Shown: piece by piece, positions 61,752 to 64,000 of the stretch | Position numbering within the stretch: position 1 is the stretch's first letter | Layout: each line of letters begins with the position of its first letter | Source of the DNA: an uncultured Flavobacteriaceae bacterium | Lineage (GTDB): Bacteria > Bacteroidota > Bacteroidia > Flavobacteriales > Flavobacteriaceae | Assembly: GCA_943842245.1 (NCBI GenBank) | Contig: CALTAJ010000002.1 | Location: 707,596 to 771,595, forward strand | Direction of reading: 5' to 3' | DNA: 64,000 nucleotides | Program-made: the position numbers and the translations under genes | The notes under the pieces: generated by a model | Told to the model about the DNA's origin: nothing | Databases searched by the model: none | The model's input: only the letters and a program-made list of their open reading frames with translations

Positions 61752-63068
61752 TTACTCATTCTCAGTAAGTGGTACAGGAAAAATATTGAATATCTGGTCA
61801 CCACTACGGTCTATAGGAAGAGAAGATGATTTGTTAAATCTTCTTAAATCATACATTCTATGATTTTCACACCAAAATGAATATCTTCTTTGTTTCAGTA
61901 ACTCGTCAACTAAAGCAGATTCTGAAGTAGATCCGCTGTAAGCAGACAACCCAGCTGCATTTCTAACTATGTTCAAGGCTTTAACAGCCTCTGAAGAATT
62001 CGCAGGTATGTTAGCTTCTGCATAAAGAAGAACTAACTCCTCATTTCTAATTATATCTATGGAAGAAATATTAGAAGCATAGAGTTTAGTTTGGTGAGTT
62101 CCGTTTAATCCATCTTGTGTTGTTGGATCAGATCTAATAATAGTTTTATTGGATACTCGACTGTCTCCTGACTCTGCATCAGTAATAAAGCTGTTATGAA
62201 CTATAATTTGATCTCCATTATTATCAACAATTTTGTAAAGACCATTTGCTTGGTCTCCGCTTGATAAACTGTAAACATGCTTAGGTCCAATAGTTAAGTC
62301 ACCATTTAAATCTAAATAAGAAGCTCCGAGTGCTGAAAGGGCTCCTGATTTATCTCCAGAATAAACAAGAGCAGCTGATTTAACGGCTCTATTAAACTTT
62401 GAAAATGTGGAAGGTGAATCAAAACCAGAAAAACCAGCAAGTGGAAAAGCAAAGCTTGAACCTGCTCCACTTAAATCAGAAAGTGCTTGATCTAAAATAG
62501 AAGAAATTGAAGATAAAACTTCGCTTTCTTGTAAAATAGGTCCTGGACTTGTAGGGTCACTAACATCAACTCTAGCTCGACCATATGATTTAACTAACAT
62601 AAGTAATTGATGAGCAATAACAGTTTGAGCAAAACCCTTATAACCTGAAGCATCTTGAGCGTCTATAGAAGTTGTATTAGCTATTGCTTCTAATAAAATA
62701 TTAGCATTTTTTATAGTTCTATATTTTGCAGCCCATACGCTAGATGAATAAAAAGAGTTATTATCTAAAGTAGCTCCATTTGCTCCAAGTAAATCTCCAG
62801 TGTTTCTGGGATCAGCATCAAAAACATAAAGCTCCCTTGCCATTGTCCCTGAATGAACTGTTTGTCCTGAAATTCCAGATCGCATACCAGATTCAACCCC
62901 GACTACAAGATTATTTAGTTGATTAACTGACGCATCAGTTAAAATTCCCTCTAAACTTGGTCGGTTCGGATCGAACTCCTCGTCAAAAGTACACGACAGA
63001 GAAATTGTTGTTACTATCAATAATGTAATGATAGTTATATAATTTTTTGTGAATTTAAAATTTTTCAT
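61752..63068 (-). CDS. SusD/RagB outer-membrane nutrient-binding lipoprotein
   Basis: 438 residues. N-terminal signal and lipobox 'VTTISLSCTFDEEFDPNRP' with Cys26. RagB/SusD fold: helical repeats ('VIAHQLLMLVKSYGRARVDVSDPTSPGPILQE'), the C-terminal 'IRNEELVLLYAEANIPANSSEAVKALNIVRNAAGL' and 'LLKQRRYSFWCENHRMYDLRRFN', which are the standard SusD end. A bit shorter than the usual 480-550 residues. It starts 10 bases after the SusC gene stops. The sugar or other substrate is not clear from this part. Confidence 0.92.
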   Translation of the reverse strand: MKNFKFTKNYITIITLLIVTTISLSCTFDEEFDPNRPSLEGILTDASVNQLNNLVVGVESGMRSGISGQTVHSGTMARELYVFDADPRNTGDLLGANGATLDNNSFYSSSVWAAKYRTIKNANILLEAIANTTSIDAQDASGYKGFAQTVIAHQLLMLVKSYGRARVDVSDPTSPGPILQESEVLSSISSILDQALSDLSGAGSSFAFPLAGFSGFDSPSTFSKFNRAVKSAALVYSGDKSGALSALGASYLDLNGDLTIGPKHVYSLSSGDQANGLYKIVDNNGDQIIVHNSFITDAESGDSRVSNKTIIRSDPTTQDGLNGTHQTKLYASNISSIDIIRNEELVLLYAEANIPANSSEAVKALNIVRNAAGLSAYSGSTSESALVDELLKQRRYSFWCENHRMYDLRRFNKSSSLPIDRSGDQIFNIFPVPLTENE

Positions 63069-63078
63069 GTTTTAAATG

Positions 63079-64000
63079 TTAAAAGTTTACGTTTAAGCTA
63101 AATAAATACTGTCGTGAGTTTGGAAAGGGTGTTACTTCAATACCACTTGATAATCCAGATCCTCCATTAGTTGAAGTTTCAGGATCATAACTTGAATAAT
63201 CTGTAATAGTGATTAAGTTTCTACCCGTTAACCCAATTTTCACACTCGAAATATCACTTGAAAGCCATGAGAAAGTATTTTGAGGAAGCGTGTAATATAT
63301 TGCAGCTTCTCTAAGTCTCATGTAAGCAGCAGGTTCAATAAAACGATCAGGAACAAATCCTAGTGAAGCCCTTGTCTGTCCTTCTGGAGTATCAAGATCG
63401 GCTGTAATACCTCCTAAGTCAGTAAGTAATTTTGATAAATTAATATTCTCCCCTCCTTCTTTCCAATGGATTAAAAATCCTATTTCTAAATTTTTGGAAA
63501 TTGTGAAGTTGTTATTAAATGATACTTGAAAATCTGGCTCAACATTCCCAATTTGAGTTGGTGTTCCGTTTATGTTACCTACTAATTGAGTTACAGGTTG
63601 ACCCTGTTGGATATAAAATGTTCCAAGCCCTAAACCAAATCCTGCTCCAGGTTGTGGAAAGGCAGGAACCTCTAGTCTTGTAACTTCAGATCTATTTAAC
63701 CAAAATTGGACTCCACTAGTCCAACTAAATTTCTCATTACTAAATGCATCTATATTAATTCCAAGCTCAATACCTTTATTTTCAAGGTCGGCAAGGTTAG
63801 TTGTTTCAGTTGAGAAACCACTTGATGTTGGTAATGACCTACTCAAGATCAAATCCTTAACATTTCTATTGTAGTACGAGAATTCAAAACCTATTTTTTG
63901 AATAAACCTTAAATCTATTCCAACCTCGAATTCTTGCGATGTTTCCGGTTCAATATTTGCATCACCTCTCAAAGAAGCTACTGAAGATCCTCCAACACCA
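63079..64000 (-). CDS. SusC/RagA-type TonB-dependent receptor, C-terminal part
   Basis: The C-terminal about 307 residues of a SusC-family outer-membrane transporter; the 5' part lies beyond base 64000. The open frame continues to the window edge. Family marks: 'GDANIEPETSQEFEVGIDLRFI', 'YYNRNVKDLILSRSLPTSSGFSTETTNLADLENKGIELGI', 'NPDF'-like 'NVEPDFQVSFNNNFTISKNLEIGFLIHWKEGG' and the barrel end 'TPFPNSRQYLFSLNVNF', with the final Phe. It is followed by susD, the usual order of a glycan-utilisation system. In this window no carbohydrate enzyme is adjacent to it. Confidence 0.92.
   Translation of the reverse strand, partial: GVGGSSVASLRGDANIEPETSQEFEVGIDLRFIQKIGFEFSYYNRNVKDLILSRSLPTSSGFSTETTNLADLENKGIELGINIDAFSNEKFSWTSGVQFWLNRSEVTRLEVPAFPQPGAGFGLGLGTFYIQQGQPVTQLVGNINGTPTQIGNVEPDFQVSFNNNFTISKNLEIGFLIHWKEGGENINLSKLLTDLGGITADLDTPEGQTRASLGFVPDRFIEPAAYMRLREAAIYYTLPQNTFSWLSSDISSVKIGLTGRNLITITDYSSYDPETSTNGGSGLSSGIEVTPFPNSRQYLFSLNVNF

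Overview
The window is about 64 kb of AT-rich chromosome from a member of the Bacteroidota, most likely a small-genome marine Flavobacteriia. The signs are: several TonB-dependent receptors with an N-terminal carboxypeptidase-regulatory-like domain; a SusC/SusD pair; a type IX (type B) secreted giant with gliding-motility-type C-terminus; ExbB/ExbD with a Bacteroidota-type membrane protein between them; a FolK-deoxynucleoside kinase fusion; and promoters with the Bacteroidota -7 box TAnnTTTG. Packing is tight, and six convergent gene pairs overlap at their stop codons. I see no insertion sequence, CRISPR array, prophage or rRNA operon.

Layout. 1-1626: exbB, a membrane protein and exbD (cut by the window edge), the energiser for the TonB receptors found later. 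1627-3116: sparse DNA with a frameshifted acetyltransferase, a 49-residue membrane protein and tRNA-Ser(GGA). 3167-8438: TatD nuclease, a retropepsin-like protease, and sucA-sucB of 2-oxoglutarate dehydrogenase. 8621-10317: umuC-umuD, in reverse of the E. coli order. 10323-14888: a beta-oxidation locus (fadB-like, thiolase, TetR regulator) divergent from an SCP2 lipid-binding protein. 14933-24896: secreted carbohydrate and surface functions (GH29 fucosidase, DUF2911, endonuclease/phosphatase, CotH kinase, TIM-barrel epimerase, HYR/TSP3 giant, HAD phosphatase). 24876-27585: TonB receptor divergent from a DtxR/MntR-type regulator. 27600-28544: lipoprotein and tRNAs Gly(GCC) and Leu(UAA).

28653-43353 is mostly housekeeping: mutS, a TrmH-type methyltransferase, folK-dNK, sppA, a queuosine-precursor transporter, rluF-like, DUF2797, a GH3-family protein, tig-clpP-clpX, rpsP-rimM. 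43364-49888: two TonB receptors, a Rieske lipoprotein and small envelope proteins. 50146-56824: DUF1080 lipoprotein, etfB-etfA, xylB-xylA and a Tat-type epimerase. 56866-64000: LVIVD and YVTN propeller proteins, an acetyltransferase, a prolyl-aminopeptidase-like lipoprotein, and a SusD/SusC pair cut by the window edge.

How the parts connect. The best regulatory signal is a near-identical palindrome, TGACAC-N-GTGTCA with A/T-tract flanks, found between fadB and the SCP2 gene and again before etfB. It links beta-oxidation to its electron acceptor 38 kb away, and the TetR gene in the fad operon is the obvious candidate repressor. A different perfect 20-bp palindrome lies in the xylB/epimerase divergent gap. 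I did not find a wholly unknown multi-gene system. The least explained gene set is the secreted trio at 55775-60067 (epimerase, Ig-like/LVIVD protein, propeller with a Met/His loop).
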